A stretch of 14,801 bases of DNA from Deltaproteobacteria bacterium. GTDB taxonomy: Bacteria > Desulfobacterota > Desulfuromonadia > Desulfuromonadales > Geopsychrobacteraceae. The stretch covers positions 1 to 14,801 of the forward strand of contig JAACTI010000028.1 in NCBI GenBank assembly GCA_009993495.1. The letters run 5' to 3'. The translations under genes and the position numbers were made by a program. Below are positions 14,639 through 14,801 of the stretch, piece after piece; the stretch's first letter is position 1, and the number at the start of each line of letters is the position of its first letter. The notes beneath the pieces are model-generated. The model did no database searches and was not told where the DNA came from. It saw only the letters and a program-made list of their open reading frames with translations.

Positions 14639-14801
14639 TTAAACCAACTTACGGGTTCGCGGACCCGGACATAAGGGATCGCGTCTTTGCATGCCGCCGC
14701 TGCAGCTGCGGGCCAAACCGCGGCAACCGCCAAAACAGTGTGAAAAAATTTGACATTCCTGACAATCGCGGGGCGGCGTGTTGATCTCGTCACGGACATG
14801 A
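14639..14801 (-). CDS. radical SAM protein, C-terminal SPASM domain (partial)
   Basis: Only the last 54 codons are present; the gene continues beyond the right edge. The frame ends in TAA at 14641-14639. It reads a SPASM-type auxiliary cluster motif, DCQECQIFSHCFGGCRG followed by the spaced DPLCPG: CxxCxxxxxCxxxC, then a final cysteine 19 residues on. This is the 4Fe-4S auxiliary cluster region of radical SAM peptide- or tetrapyrrole-modifying enzymes, including NirJ/AhbC/AhbD-like ones. Which subfamily cannot be decided from the tail. A different frame over the same bases (14614-14799) gives an alanine-rich, signal-like peptide and is a shadow. It is translated directly ahead of the PLP enzyme with a two-base gap. 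Confidence 0.8.
   Translation of the reverse strand, partial: HVRDEINTPPRDCQECQIFSHCFGGCRGLARSCSGGMQRRDPLCPGPRTRKLV

Noticed and set aside
14614..14799. 61-codon minus-strand frame with a signal-peptide-like alanine stretch
   Set aside because: The neighbouring frame carries the SPASM cysteine motif and a well-placed stop, so this one is a shadow.
1..14801. tRNA, rRNA or CRISPR array
   Set aside because: No cloverleaf, rRNA-like stretch or regularly spaced direct repeats were seen.

Overview
The window is a compact, gene-dense stretch of a bacterial chromosome, almost entirely housekeeping genes read from the minus strand. Protein styles (DnaE1 next to AccA, a PIN-PhoH protein, a YceF-type Maf, and a SPASM radical SAM protein paired with a class-V aminotransferase fold enzyme) suggest a Deltaproteobacterium of the Desulfuromonas/Geobacter kind (Desulfuromonadales). 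That placement is inference from gene content; there is no rRNA, and no database search was possible.

Layout, left to right. Positions 1-92 hold a short 8-base tandem motif. Then, all on the minus strand: a small zinc-ribbon protein (93-320), the RlpA-type septal lipoprotein (377-1114), accA (1116-2075), a 273-base gap, and dnaE (2349-5819). A 235-base divergent intergenic region carries a good promoter for guaC, GMP reductase (6055-7092), the only plus-strand gene. Converging on it are a Maf/YceF pyrophosphatase (7175-7768), an unrecognised 144-residue protein (7837-8271) and a WYL-domain regulator (8354-9361), all minus. The right third is a tightly packed minus-strand cluster. In transcription order it runs: the tail of a radical SAM/SPASM protein (from beyond the window, ending at 14639), a class-V aminotransferase/cysteine desulfurase-like enzyme (13485-14636), a small lipoprotein (13155-13418), a PIN-PhoH ATPase (11800-13113), tsaD (10761-11792), a DUF2062 membrane protein (10248-10745) and rsmA (9451-10251). 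Gaps inside that cluster run from a 4-base overlap to 66 bases, so it is probably one or two transcription units. TsaD (tRNA t6A), RsmA (16S rRNA dimethylation) and PhoH (RNA-linked ATPase) give it an RNA-maturation theme.

The most unusual part is the gap between dnaE and accA, genes that normally sit close together in such genomes. Positions 2142-2285 fold into a long closing stem of 27 base pairs, with small interruptions, around a 77-base internal domain. The internal domain has its own hairpin, a possible pseudoknot and an imperfect direct repeat. Three G-T positions would be wobble pairs only in a plus-strand RNA, antisense to both neighbours. On the minus strand, the accA-proximal end forms a hairpin followed by two T7 runs, a terminator-like signal just ahead of accA. 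No protein gene accompanies it. I read it as an inserted structured RNA or small mobile-element relic, or less likely as a regulatory leader of accA. It is the best candidate here for something undescribed.
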